The notes under the pieces: generated by a model | The model's input: only the letters and a program-made list of their open reading frames with translations | Told to the model about the DNA's origin: nothing | The model's database searches: none | Position numbers and translations under genes: made by a program | Shown here: positions 1-7,314 of the stretch, in pieces | How positions within the stretch are numbered: position 1 is the first letter of the stretch | Layout of the letters: every line of letters begins with the position of its first letter | Assembly: GCA_028868995.1 (NCBI GenBank) | Contig: JAGWTH010000004.1 | Location: 1 to 64,000 of the forward strand | DNA from: Burkholderiales bacterium | Lineage (GTDB): Bacteria > Pseudomonadota > Gammaproteobacteria > Burkholderiales > Burkholderiaceae_C | Reading direction: 5' to 3' | Length of the DNA: 64,000 bases

Positions 1-207
1 GAGCGGCTGTGGCGCAGCGTGAAGTACGAGGAGGTCTACCTCAAGGCCTACAACAGCGTCAGCGCCGCGCGGCTCGAGCTGGCGCGCTACTTCGAGTTCT
101 ACAACGCGCGCCGGCCGCATCAAAGCCTCGACGGGCAAACGCGGGACATGGTCTACTTCAACTCGCTGCCGCCGATGCAGGCCGCAGCGGAATGGGTTGA
201 ACCATGA
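1..207 (+). pseudogene. IS3-family transposase, C-terminal fragment (5' end outside window)
   Basis: The frame is open from base 1 and ends at TGA 205-207, giving 68 residues. It reads ERLWRSVKYEEVYLKAY, then a region with YNARRPHQSLDGQTR, which is the end of the IS3-family OrfB DDE integrase domain. The first Glu matches the third catalytic acidic residue, and the RRPHQSL segment is the usual C-terminal signature. I cannot tell from this window whether the rest of the element is intact upstream. No terminal inverted repeat was recognised after the stop codon. It lies next to a truncated cytochrome gene, which suggests insertion damage. Confidence 0.85.
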
Positions 208-366
208 GTACATGGGCTCAACCGGGGCGCCTCCGGCGGCCTGGCAGGGGCCTGGGATTGAAGAAGTTCAAGCCGCAGCCAATCCACTTATCTCAGGCTG
301 CTGCGTGTTCAAACGAGCGGAGCCGGCTCTACGCCCCGAACGAGTTTGTGCAGCAAGGGTGTTCAA
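208..366. other. Non-coding stretch between transposase end and cytochrome fragment
   Basis: No convincing gene lies here. It should contain the right end of the IS3-type element. I see no clear TG...CA terminal repeat and no target-site duplication. Confidence 0.4.
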
Positions 367-597
367 TCATGAAACCAGGGGCCGTCGTTCTCCAGAATTA
401 ACTGGTGCGAAGAAACGTGGCAGCTCATCACCGCTGCCATCGGCACGGTGGCATGCGACACAATGCTGGTCGAATAGATGGTGAACCATCGCGATCTGCG
501 GCGCATCGGCTGCCATCGACGGCTGTGTAGGTGCTGCGCAATGCAATGTCAACGCCAGCGTGGCGAATTTGAATGGGGCCTTGATCAACATCGGCAT
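367..597 (-). pseudogene. Truncated c-type cytochrome precursor
   Basis: The 76-residue product starts MPMLIKAPFKF, with a hydrophobic signal-like stretch to about residue 30. It then has LFDQHCVACHRADGSG, a CxxCH heme-attachment motif followed by the usual DGxG. Only about 31 residues follow the motif, and no distal Met ligand region of a normal cytochrome c fold (about 80-100 residues) is present. The tail looks like read-through into unrelated DNA beside the IS3 fragment. It starts 10 bases after the tonB stop codon, so it was probably the last gene of that operon, an exported electron-transfer protein. I infer the 3' half was lost by a rearrangement. Confidence 0.55.
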
Positions 598-607
598 TCC
601 CGTGCAG

Positions 608-1315
608 TCAGTCATCGTGTAGGGTGAAGTCCACCCAGACCTCAAAGGCCATTGCACGCCCCGAAAACTGCGGTGGAGTTGGCGGGGAAGGCGCGATCTG
701 CACAGTGTGCAGCGCCGCTTTGTCGAGGATGTCGACACCACTACTACGTACGATGTGCAAATGGCTGATATAGCCGTCCTTCCAATCGAAGCCGATCTGA
801 GCACGACCGCTCAGACGCATCAAACGGGCGGCTTCTGGAAAACGGACCGCCGACTGAATGGCGTCGCGCAGCTGCGCCTCGAAGCTGAGTTTGACCGCGG
901 CCGAATCGGGTTGCGCCGGGGCCGGTGGCGGGGGTTTGACCGGGGCCAGTGGCTGAAGTTTGACCGGGGCAGGCTGCGGGGGTTTGACCGCGGCGACCGG
1001 CATGGCCGGTTTGCTCAGCGACACCGGAGTCGGTGGTGCGACTTGCTGGGGTTGGGGCAACGGCACCGATCGCGGCGGGTGATGCTGGACCGGATGAGGG
1101 CGCGGCGGTTTCGGCACCGGAGGGGTGGGTGCGGGCTGGGCTGGCGGAGCCAGCTCGATCTGCATCGGCGGCGGAGGGGGCAGCGTGACCTGCTGACCCA
1201 GCCACCACAGCGCACCGGCCAAGCTCAGCTCGGCCAAAAAGGCCAGACCGAACGACAAGCGCCAACGCCGCGCATCCGCGTCGAGCGGTCGCCCGAGCAT
1301 CGCCGCCGCGTTCAT
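608..1315 (-). CDS. tonB: TonB energy-transducing protein
   Basis: TonB links the inner-membrane ExbB-ExbD motor to outer-membrane receptors. The 235-aa product has a short cytoplasmic N-terminus and one membrane segment at about residues 20-42. A long Pro-rich periplasmic linker runs from about 45 to 140, with repeated KPP and APVK units. The C-terminal TonB domain (about 145-235) contains AVRFPEAARLMRLSGRAQIGF and a VDILDKAAL-type segment. It overlaps exbD by four bases (ATGA), so translation is coupled. The order exbB-exbD-tonB downstream of a TonB-dependent receptor is a standard dedicated-energiser layout. Confidence 0.93.
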   Translation of the reverse strand: MNAAAMLGRPLDADARRWRLSFGLAFLAELSLAGALWWLGQQVTLPPPPPMQIELAPPAQPAPTPPVPKPPRPHPVQHHPPRSVPLPQPQQVAPPTPVSLSKPAMPVAAVKPPQPAPVKLQPLAPVKPPPPAPAQPDSAAVKLSFEAQLRDAIQSAVRFPEAARLMRLSGRAQIGFDWKDGYISHLHIVRSSGVDILDKAALHTVQIAPSPPTPPQFSGRAMAFEVWVDFTLHDD

Positions 1316-1713
1316 GAACCGCTGGCAGCCTGCGCAGCCAGACCGACTTTGGTTACGCCGGCAGCGCGACAGGCGTCCATCACCCGCATCAGCTGCTGCA
1401 GCGAGGTGTCGCGATCACCGGCGATAGTCACCTGCAGCTGATCGGGTTGGGGGCGTGCGCGCAGCATCAGCGTCAACTGGCCGGCGCTCAGCGTCTGCTG
1501 CTGGTAGTGGATCAAACCGGCCTTGTCGACGCCCAAGGTGATCTGCGGCTTGGGCATGGCCTGAGCGGTCGAGCTGGTAGGCAGCCGCGCAGCCAGCCCA
1601 GCGTTCGGAATCATGTGCAATGTCACCATGATGAAAAACACCAGCAGAAAGAACATGATGTCGATCATCGGGATGATCTCGATCCGTGCCTTCTTGGTTT
1701 CGAAATACTTCAT
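1312..1713 (-). CDS. exbD: ExbD biopolymer transport protein
   Basis: The 133-aa ExbD/TolR-family protein has a short cytoplasmic N-terminus and a single membrane helix containing IIPMIDIMFFLLVFFIM. Asp18 in this helix corresponds to the conserved proton-path aspartate of the family. The periplasmic domain has the typical ITLGVDKAGLIHY and VTIAGDRDTSLQQLMRVMD elements. It lies 12 bases after exbB and overlaps tonB by four bases, as expected for the inner-membrane motor operon. Confidence 0.94.
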   Translation of the reverse strand: MKYFETKKARIEIIPMIDIMFFLLVFFIMVTLHMIPNAGLAARLPTSSTAQAMPKPQITLGVDKAGLIHYQQQTLSAGQLTLMLRARPQPDQLQVTIAGDRDTSLQQLMRVMDACRAAGVTKVGLAAQAASGS

Positions 1714-1725
1714 CGCGCACCCCGA

Positions 1726-2349
1726 TCAGCGGTAGTGGGCGACCATGCGATTGACCAGCATCAGCTTGATCCGCTCAAGCTGATGGATGATCAGTCGCAC
1801 GCGCTGGTTCAGCGCATTGAATGCGACTAGACCCAGAACCGCAATGAACAGACCCGCCGCGGTCGACAGCAGCGCCACGCCGACGCCGCCGGTCACCTGC
1901 TGGGTGGCACCGCCGGGGTTCGACAGCGCCTGGAAGGTGTTGAACATGCCGACGATGGTGCCCAGCAGACCCAGCAGCGGAGCCAGCGTGACAATGGTGT
2001 CGAGCACCCACAGCCCGCGATCGACCCGCGGCGCCTGACCCATCACCGCTTCTTCCAGCAGATTGGAGAAATGATCCAGCGTGTCGCCCAGATCATGCGC
2101 GAGCGCCACTGCAACCACATGGGCAGCCGGTGACGTCGGATTCTGGTTCAGACGCGGCTGCAGCACCGCGGCGTCGACTTCCTTGTGTTTCTTCAACTCG
2201 GCCACCCAGCCGTCGCACTGGCTCTGCATCCGCGACAGCGCTAGCATGCGTTCGATGCCCACAACCAGTGCGACCAGCAGCAGCAGCGTCATCAGTTCCA
2301 GAATGCCGCCCGAGGTCTGGGTGGCTTGCATCAATGTGTCCAAGTTCAT
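1726..2349 (-). CDS. exbB: ExbB proton-channel protein
   Basis: The 207-aa MotA/TolQ/ExbB-family protein is the main scaffold of the TonB motor. It has an N-terminal membrane helix (about residues 15-35). The conserved C-terminal core LDTIVTLAPLLGLLGTIVGM leads into two more helices with GGVGVALLSTAAGLFIAV. Its length is in the normal ExbB range. It is the first gene of exbB-exbD-tonB and lies 65 bases downstream of the receptor gene, from which it is separated by a hairpin. Confidence 0.94.
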   Translation of the reverse strand: MNLDTLMQATQTSGGILELMTLLLLVALVVGIERMLALSRMQSQCDGWVAELKKHKEVDAAVLQPRLNQNPTSPAAHVVAVALAHDLGDTLDHFSNLLEEAVMGQAPRVDRGLWVLDTIVTLAPLLGLLGTIVGMFNTFQALSNPGGATQQVTGGVGVALLSTAAGLFIAVLGLVAFNALNQRVRLIIHQLERIKLMLVNRMVAHYR

Positions 2350-2370
2350 CGCAGGTATTAAATGGAGATA

Positions 2371-2395
2371 GCCGCGGGCCTCAGCGGTCCGCGGC
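2371..2395. other. Intercistronic hairpin between receptor gene and exbB
   Basis: A 7-bp perfect stem (GCCGCGG 2371-2377 with CCGCGGC 2389-2395) encloses an 11-base loop. On the minus strand it is not followed by a T-run. It is therefore more likely an RNA-processing or attenuation hairpin that sets receptor versus motor levels than a full terminator. The role is inference. Confidence 0.35.
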
Positions 2396-2414
2396 CAAAA
2401 TCAAGCAGGGCTGA

Positions 2415-4733
2415 TCAGTTGAACGGGTAGGAGAAATTCAGCATCACGCCGCGAGGCGGGGTGTTGAAGAACAGCGGAATGTTGCCGCTGTAGGTGTAAC
2501 CTGCAAGCGAAGAAAGTTCGTTCTTGTTGAAAAGATTGGTTACTTGCAGACTGATCTTTGCGCCCTTGGGTAGCGCGCCCTGCCCGTCCTGCACGGTGTA
2601 AGCGAGGTTCAGGTTGGTCAACGCCACCGCGCCGAAAGGATAGACCGGGTGGCTGGGGCTGGCGTAATCGCCGTAGCGGGAACCGATGAACTTGGTCACC
2701 ACCGAACCATCCCAAGGACCGCGGGTGTACAGCAGCGCCAGTGCTTCCGTGTGCTTCGGCACACCGGCAAACTGCTGCCCGTAATCGCTGTTGCCCGGGT
2801 TGTCGTCGATGGCCACGTTGTACGACGCGTTCGCGTAAACGCTGAAGCCGCCACCCAACACATACGTGCCTTCGACCTCGCCGCCCTGGAAGTGAGACTG
2901 GCCATAGGTGTAGACCGGGGTGCCGCCAGTGGTGAACTTCACCTTGGTCACAGCGTTGTTGTCGTTGACGCGATAGACGTCGGCGGCCAAGGTCATACGG
3001 TCCGAACGCCAAGTCGTACCCAGCTGATAGTTCGCAGTCTTCTGAGGCGACACCGCAGCGGCTGCCTGGTTCGGGTTGGTGTTGTAGAAGGTATTCAGGT
3101 TCGGCGCCAAAAAGCCTTCGGCGGCCTGGGCATAGACCACCCAGCCCGGCTGCAGCTTGTAGTGCAGGTCCAGGGTCGGCAGCAACTTGGTCCAAGTCTG
3201 GTCCGCAGTTGCCGGCAGACCGGTGCCCTGGTTGATCTGCGCGTCCAGCGTGCGACGGAAGTAGGCATACTTCAATCCGGGTGTCACGATCAGGTTGGGA
3301 GCGGCGTTCCACGCATATTCGACGTAGGGCTGGAACTGGTCCAGCGTGTCCTGCATCTTGCGGTCACTGTTGTAGACCCCGTTGCCGGCGTAGCTGCTGG
3401 TCTCAAAACGGCTGTTGTATTGATGGTCGATCCAGGCGCCGGCTTTCAGCGTGCCGTTGGTCAGCTGTTCCTCTGCACGCAGGATGTCACCGACAGAACG
3501 ATAGTTCATATACATCTGATACAGATTGACCGTACCGTCGCTGTTGTTGGTGACCGGCGACGTACCCGCCGTGTTGTACGCAGCGGCGTTTGGCATCGTG
3601 CCGTCGCTGACGCCGTTCACACAATCCAGCGTGCCATACGCGCAGGCTTGATCGTTCGGGGCACTACCCGAATAGCCATTGTGGTAGTACGCGTAGGTGT
3701 AGAGCTTGTTGTCGACCGCCCAGTTGCCGATTCGGGTGTTAAGGCCGACATATTCAAAGTCGGACTGAAGGTCGTCGTAGTTGTAAGGTCCATAGGCTTG
3801 GCTGAGCGGATTGCTGTTGTAGGCGTAGTTGCTGCCAAGGGCCTGCATCTGGCCCGGCAGCGCGCTGGTGCCCATATTGGGATCGACGTAGGGATAGCTG
3901 GTCGCACCGATCGGGCTGTGCTCGACCGTGCTGTTTTTCATTGCCACGAAGGTCAGCAGCGACTGCTCGCCGACCGGTTTTTCTGCCTTGATGAACAGGT
4001 TGCCGCGACGCTGGCCGGCATTGCTCAGCGCGCCATCGCTAGTAATCTGGCGGTAGTCGATAAACGCACGCAGATCGCCGTAGTTCTTCATCACGCCGGT
4101 ATCAAATTCGGCGCCCGCTAGGCGAGTGTTCCAGCTGCCGATGGTTCCGTACAGCGTGGTCTGCGGCTTATCCAGCGGTTCCTTGGACAGGTTGGCGATG
4201 GTGCCGCCGAAAGTCGCCGGACCGATGTTGCTGGCGTCACCCGGGCCACGATCGACCACCACCGAACCCAGATCCTGGGCCATGAAGTAGACGGTCGAGT
4301 GGTGGGTGAAGTCGTTCGAGTCACCCCAGGGGATGCCGTCGAAGGTGACGTTGTATTGGCCGTCCTTGAAGCCGCGGATGTAGGGGCCGCCGACTGCCGA
4401 CGAAGCTTCGGAAAGGCCAGCGCCGTTCGGCTCAATATCGGTCACGCTGGGGGTAATGGCGACGATGTCAGTGTAGGTCGCGGTCGACGCATTCGTGTTC
4501 TGGATCACCTGCTGACTGACGATCGATTGCGGCTGGGTTGCGACCAGCGAGCCCTGGCTCAGCGCCTGCTGCGGCGCCGTGCCTTTTTTCGCGCTGGCAC
4601 TGTCGCTTTGCGCACCGGCCTGCACCGCGCCGAGGTCGGTCGGGGTGGTCTGGGCCTGAGCCGCGGTGGCGGCGATCAGGCTCAGCATCGCGGCTTGGGC
4701 CAGCAGGCTCAGGCGAAATGTCTGCTTGTTCAT
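2415..4733 (-). CDS. TonB-dependent outer-membrane receptor
   Basis: The 772-aa start at 4733 is chosen over a longer frame because GGAG lies about 7 bases before ATG and the product then begins with a signal peptide (MNKQTFRLSLLAQAAMLSLIA...AQAQ). A plug domain follows (about 60-200), with IRGFKDGQYNVTFDGIPWG and VVVDRGPGDASNIGPATFGG. The rest is a long beta-barrel of alternating aromatic strands ending LNFSYPFN. It lies directly upstream of exbB-exbD-tonB. The ligand cannot be read from sequence. The nearby ABC and FTR1-like import genes suggest iron or another metal chelate, which is inference. Confidence 0.93.
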   Translation of the reverse strand: MNKQTFRLSLLAQAAMLSLIAATAAQAQTTPTDLGAVQAGAQSDSASAKKGTAPQQALSQGSLVATQPQSIVSQQVIQNTNASTATYTDIVAITPSVTDIEPNGAGLSEASSAVGGPYIRGFKDGQYNVTFDGIPWGDSNDFTHHSTVYFMAQDLGSVVVDRGPGDASNIGPATFGGTIANLSKEPLDKPQTTLYGTIGSWNTRLAGAEFDTGVMKNYGDLRAFIDYRQITSDGALSNAGQRRGNLFIKAEKPVGEQSLLTFVAMKNSTVEHSPIGATSYPYVDPNMGTSALPGQMQALGSNYAYNSNPLSQAYGPYNYDDLQSDFEYVGLNTRIGNWAVDNKLYTYAYYHNGYSGSAPNDQACAYGTLDCVNGVSDGTMPNAAAYNTAGTSPVTNNSDGTVNLYQMYMNYRSVGDILRAEEQLTNGTLKAGAWIDHQYNSRFETSSYAGNGVYNSDRKMQDTLDQFQPYVEYAWNAAPNLIVTPGLKYAYFRRTLDAQINQGTGLPATADQTWTKLLPTLDLHYKLQPGWVVYAQAAEGFLAPNLNTFYNTNPNQAAAAVSPQKTANYQLGTTWRSDRMTLAADVYRVNDNNAVTKVKFTTGGTPVYTYGQSHFQGGEVEGTYVLGGGFSVYANASYNVAIDDNPGNSDYGQQFAGVPKHTEALALLYTRGPWDGSVVTKFIGSRYGDYASPSHPVYPFGAVALTNLNLAYTVQDGQGALPKGAKISLQVTNLFNKNELSSLAGYTYSGNIPLFFNTPPRGVMLNFSYPFN

Positions 4734-4851
4734 ACGTACTCCGTCGAGATCGAAAAATGCGAATAGGTGAATCAACCGCCGCGTCGGCACGGCCGCTCAT
4801 TACAGGCATCCGCCGTGAACCGGCTGTGTCAGGCGCCTGTCCGTCGTCTGA

Positions 4852-4870
4852 CCAAATGAAAATCACTGCT
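4852..4870. promoter_or_regulatory. Weak Fur-box-like sequence upstream of the receptor gene
   Basis: CCAAATGAAAATCACTGCT matches the 19-bp Fur consensus GATAATGATAATCATTATC at about 11 positions, mainly the central AATGA-AATCA. It lies in the 179-base gap between the receptor start and the regulator stop. The match is weak and could be chance. It is listed because iron control would fit the neighbours. Confidence 0.2.
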
Positions 4871-4912
4871 GTCGATCGCAGCGCCGCGCGTCCGCGCGCG
4901 CCCGGAGCCCTG

Positions 4913-5680
4913 TCAACGCTGCGGCGTCAGGCTCCAGCGGTAGCCCACGCGGTGCAGGGTCTGCAGCGCGTCAGCCAGACCCAATGGGCGCAGCTGACGG
5001 CGCAGTCGTGCGACCGCGGTGTGCAGCGCCTGATCGTTGGCCGCGGCCGGGATGTCCAGCGCCATACGCAAGCGCATGATGCTCAGCACCTGACTCGGTT
5101 GACTGCCCAGCGCCCACAGCAGCCGCAAAGACTGTGGCGGCAATGCGTGGCGCTGGTTGCCGTGTTCAAGCTCGCATGTGGCCGCGATCAGAACCAGACC
5201 TGGCGCCAGCTCAAGGACGCCGTCCAGCGTGTGGGACAGGCGCTTGGCCAGACGTTCGATCTGCAGGCTCAACTGGGCTGAAGGCGTGATGTAGGGCAGC
5301 ACCAAATCGGCGCCAGCTCGCAACAGGCGGGGAGCGCAAGCGCTTGTCAAATCGTCGACCAGGGTCAGCACCGTGGCTTCACGCCCCTGCTGGGACTGGC
5401 GCAGCCGCATCAGCCAAGTGTAAATTGACTGCAACTGGTCATCACCGCAACAGATCAACACCGCCCACGACCGGCCCTGCTGCAGCTGCACCAAGGCCTG
5501 CTCAGGTTCGACAGTCTGCGCGTTCCCTGTCGGACACGGCGTGACATCGTCACCAAAGCGGACGTGCAAGACCGCACGCAACTCGTTGGCGACAGCGCCG
5601 ATCAGCAACGCACGTCCCTGGAACAGGGGCAGAGCCCAGGCGTGTGCGCCCATCAATCCGTGCATGAGAGCGACATGCAT
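4913..5680 (-). CDS. Winged-helix transcriptional regulator with degenerate receiver-like domain
   Basis: This is a 255-aa protein. Residues about 165-255 form an OmpR/PhoB-type winged helix, with LPPQSLRLLWAL, VARLRRQLRPLGLADALQTL and the terminal hairpin VGYRWSL. The N-terminal 150 residues have the alternating pattern of a receiver. At the usual phospho-aspartate strand the sequence is WAVLICCGDDQL, with Cys rather than Asp at the expected position, so normal phosphorylation is doubtful. No histidine kinase gene is adjacent. It is transcribed toward the receptor gene and probably controls this uptake locus by a non-phosphorylation signal. The start is uncertain because no strong ribosome-binding site was seen. 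Confidence 0.7.
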   Translation of the reverse strand: MHVALMHGLMGAHAWALPLFQGRALLIGAVANELRAVLHVRFGDDVTPCPTGNAQTVEPEQALVQLQQGRSWAVLICCGDDQLQSIYTWLMRLRQSQQGREATVLTLVDDLTSACAPRLLRAGADLVLPYITPSAQLSLQIERLAKRLSHTLDGVLELAPGLVLIAATCELEHGNQRHALPPQSLRLLWALGSQPSQVLSIMRLRMALDIPAAANDQALHTAVARLRRQLRPLGLADALQTLHRVGYRWSLTPQR

Positions 5681-5725
5681 AACGTGTGTTGTGTGGATTA
5701 AGCGCCAGGGTTGTAGGGGTTTTTG

Positions 5726-5738
5726 ATGAATATTTCAT
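5726..5738. promoter_or_regulatory. ATGAA-N3-TTCAT inverted repeat in divergent promoter region
   Basis: An AT-rich inverted repeat (ATGAA TAT TTCAT) lies between the minus-strand regulator and the plus-strand propeller gene. Its position fits an operator for the adjacent regulator or Fur. This is inference from symmetry and location only. Confidence 0.3.
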
Positions 5739-5832
5739 GACAGTAGCGGATCTGCTGAGAGTCTCGTCAGACCCACGCCAAAACACCGCCATCGATTTGG
5801 GCTGCAATGCAGAGCTTTTGACTTGAACCTGC

Positions 5833-6324
5833 ATGCCCTCACACCGCCTGAAAACCCTGTGTGTGCTGTTGCTGACCGCGCTGAGTCTGACGGCCCACGC
5901 CGCGCCGCCGTCCCCGTCCGCGATATCGCTGGGCATGCCGTCCCACTGGGACTATCTGCACCTGGCGCCGGACCAGCAACGGGTCTACCTTGCGCATGAG
6001 GACCACATCGACGTGGTCGACACCCGTACGCTGCAAGCCATCGACCAGAACGACGGCGTCGGCGGCGCCCACGGGGTAGGCAACGATGCTGCGGGGTACG
6101 ATGCGCGCCATCAACTCGCCTTCAGCTCGGACAAGGACGGCACGCTGGATCTGATCCGGACCGATGGCCTCCCGCGAACTCCGGCCCATCTGGTAACACT
6201 GCCGGGCGCCCGGACGATGGCTGAGGATCCGCATACAGCGACGGTCTACGAGGCCGCACCTGACGCCAGTAACGGTGCGCAGTTGCTGCGCGCGCCGCTG
6301 CCGGTCACCCTACCCCGCAGCTAA
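5833..6324 (+). pseudogene. Shortened YncE-like beta-propeller protein
   Basis: The 163-aa product has a signal peptide (MPSHRLKTLCVLLLTALSLTAHA). Propeller blades follow: VYLAHEDHIDVVDTRTLQAI, then GAHGVG, and LAFSSDKDGTLDLIRTDGL. It jumps directly to a C-terminal-type segment PGARTMAEDPHTATVYEAAPD. Relatives of this periplasmic family are usually about 300-350 aa, so the middle blades seem to be missing by an in-frame deletion. That comparison rests on my memory of the family. It is convergent with the metal-import operon and shares a terminator with it. It may be non-functional or a genuinely small variant. Confidence 0.5.
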
Positions 6325-6340
6325 GACACAATGTACCGCG

Positions 6341-6372
6341 CGCAGCTGGACGCTGACCAGCGTCCAGCTGCG
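6341..6372. terminator. Strong bidirectional hairpin terminator
   Basis: A perfect 14-bp stem (CGCAGCTGGACGCT with AGCGTCCAGCTGCG) has a 4-base GACC loop and sits between convergent gene ends at 6324 (+) and 6379 (-). No T-run follows on either strand, so efficiency is uncertain. Position and stem strength argue for transcription termination from both sides. Confidence 0.6.
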
Positions 6373-6378
6373 ACAGCC

Positions 6379-6543
6379 TTAACGCGACGCCATCCAGCCG
6401 GCCCCGGCGAGCAGCGCCAGCACCAAGATCCAGCCGCTGGCTGCAGGCCAAACCTGGTGGGCCGCGGCCGAGACCGCCAAGGCCAGCGCCACCGCGGCGA
6501 TATTGGCCGGTTCGCCGAAAACCAGTTGCAGAACTTTGCGCAT
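6379..6543 (-). CDS. Small hydrophobic membrane protein (54 aa), unknown function
   Basis: This short gene is easy to miss. ATG at 6543-6541 follows the stop of the FTR1-like gene by one base (TGATATG), and the frame ends at TAA 6381-6379. The product begins MRKVLQLVFGEPANIAA. It has two hydrophobic segments (about 14-30 and 36-50) separated by HQVWPAASGW, and ends GWMASR. Coupling to the upstream gene and its place as the last gene of the operon suggest a small partner of the COG4280 transporter. I do not recognise a family. Function is inferred from context only. Confidence 0.6.
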   Translation of the reverse strand: MRKVLQLVFGEPANIAAVALALAVSAAAHQVWPAASGWILVLALLAGAGWMASR

Positions 6544-6544
6544 A

Positions 6545-7285
6545 TCAGGCTCCGATCGACGGGGTGACGACAGGGCGACTCAGGCTGGCGCCCATCAATC
6601 GACCCATGCCGAAGTACACAGCGAACAGAACGACCAGCGTGATGTCGCCCAGCTGCCAAGCCTGGTTCTCGTCAAACAAACCTCCAATGGTCCAGAAGCT
6701 GCCGAATGCCAACAGCGCGCAGGCGACGATGAATTTCATCGTGTTCTCAGGAACCTTGTTCAGCGGATGGCGCAGCAGTGCGCCAGCGGCGATCACCGCC
6801 AGCAGCGCTGCCAACGCACCGGCTGTGGCTTGGCCATAACTGATGTTGTGCCCTAGCGCGACCACCAGCAGCCAAACCTCCAGGCCCTCCAGCAGCACTC
6901 CCTTGAACGCGATCAGCCACGCGGCGTGGCGCTCGGCATGGCTCAAGGCTTCTCGGGTGTCGCGGAACTCCTGGTCTTCGTCGTGCAGCTTGGTGCGCCC
7001 ACAGTAGCGGCGCACCGCTTTGACATACCAGCGCAGGCCGAAGAGCAACAGAAATACCCCGATCGCGATGCGAATCGCGCCGATATCAGCCTGCACCGCG
7101 GCCAGTCCAGCCCCGGTGGCGGCGATCAGCGCGGCGACCAGAGCCAATGCTGCGAGCGCAGCGCCGCTGGCTCCGGCCCAGCCGATGCTCAGCGCGACCG
7201 CCAGCACGATGGTGAAAGCCTCAACCCATTCGACGGCTGAAGCCAAAAAGACGGCGGCGAATCCGCCCCATTGTGTCGCGTTCAT
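6545..7285 (-). CDS. COG4280-type membrane protein, FTR1 iron-permease-like
   Basis: The 246-aa protein has about seven hydrophobic segments. Two membrane-embedded ExxE motifs are visible: E19-W-V-E22 in SAVEWVEAFTIVLA and E133-G-L-E136 in GVLLEGLEVWLLVVALG. They resemble the paired REGxE metal-path motifs of Ftr1/EfeU iron permeases. A charged cytoplasmic loop (about 91-120, RRYCGRTKLHDEDQEF) lies between the two halves. It lies 29 bases after the ABC ATPase gene and one base before the 54-aa gene, so it is probably part of one import operon. Metal transport is an inference from motif and context. Confidence 0.65.
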   Translation of the reverse strand: MNATQWGGFAAVFLASAVEWVEAFTIVLAVALSIGWAGASGAALAALALVAALIAATGAGLAAVQADIGAIRIAIGVFLLLFGLRWYVKAVRRYCGRTKLHDEDQEFRDTREALSHAERHAAWLIAFKGVLLEGLEVWLLVVALGHNISYGQATAGALAALLAVIAAGALLRHPLNKVPENTMKFIVACALLAFGSFWTIGGLFDENQAWQLGDITLVVLFAVYFGMGRLMGASLSRPVVTPSIGA

Positions 7286-7314
7286 CGTGAATCAAATGCC
7301 TCTGGAAGGTTGGA

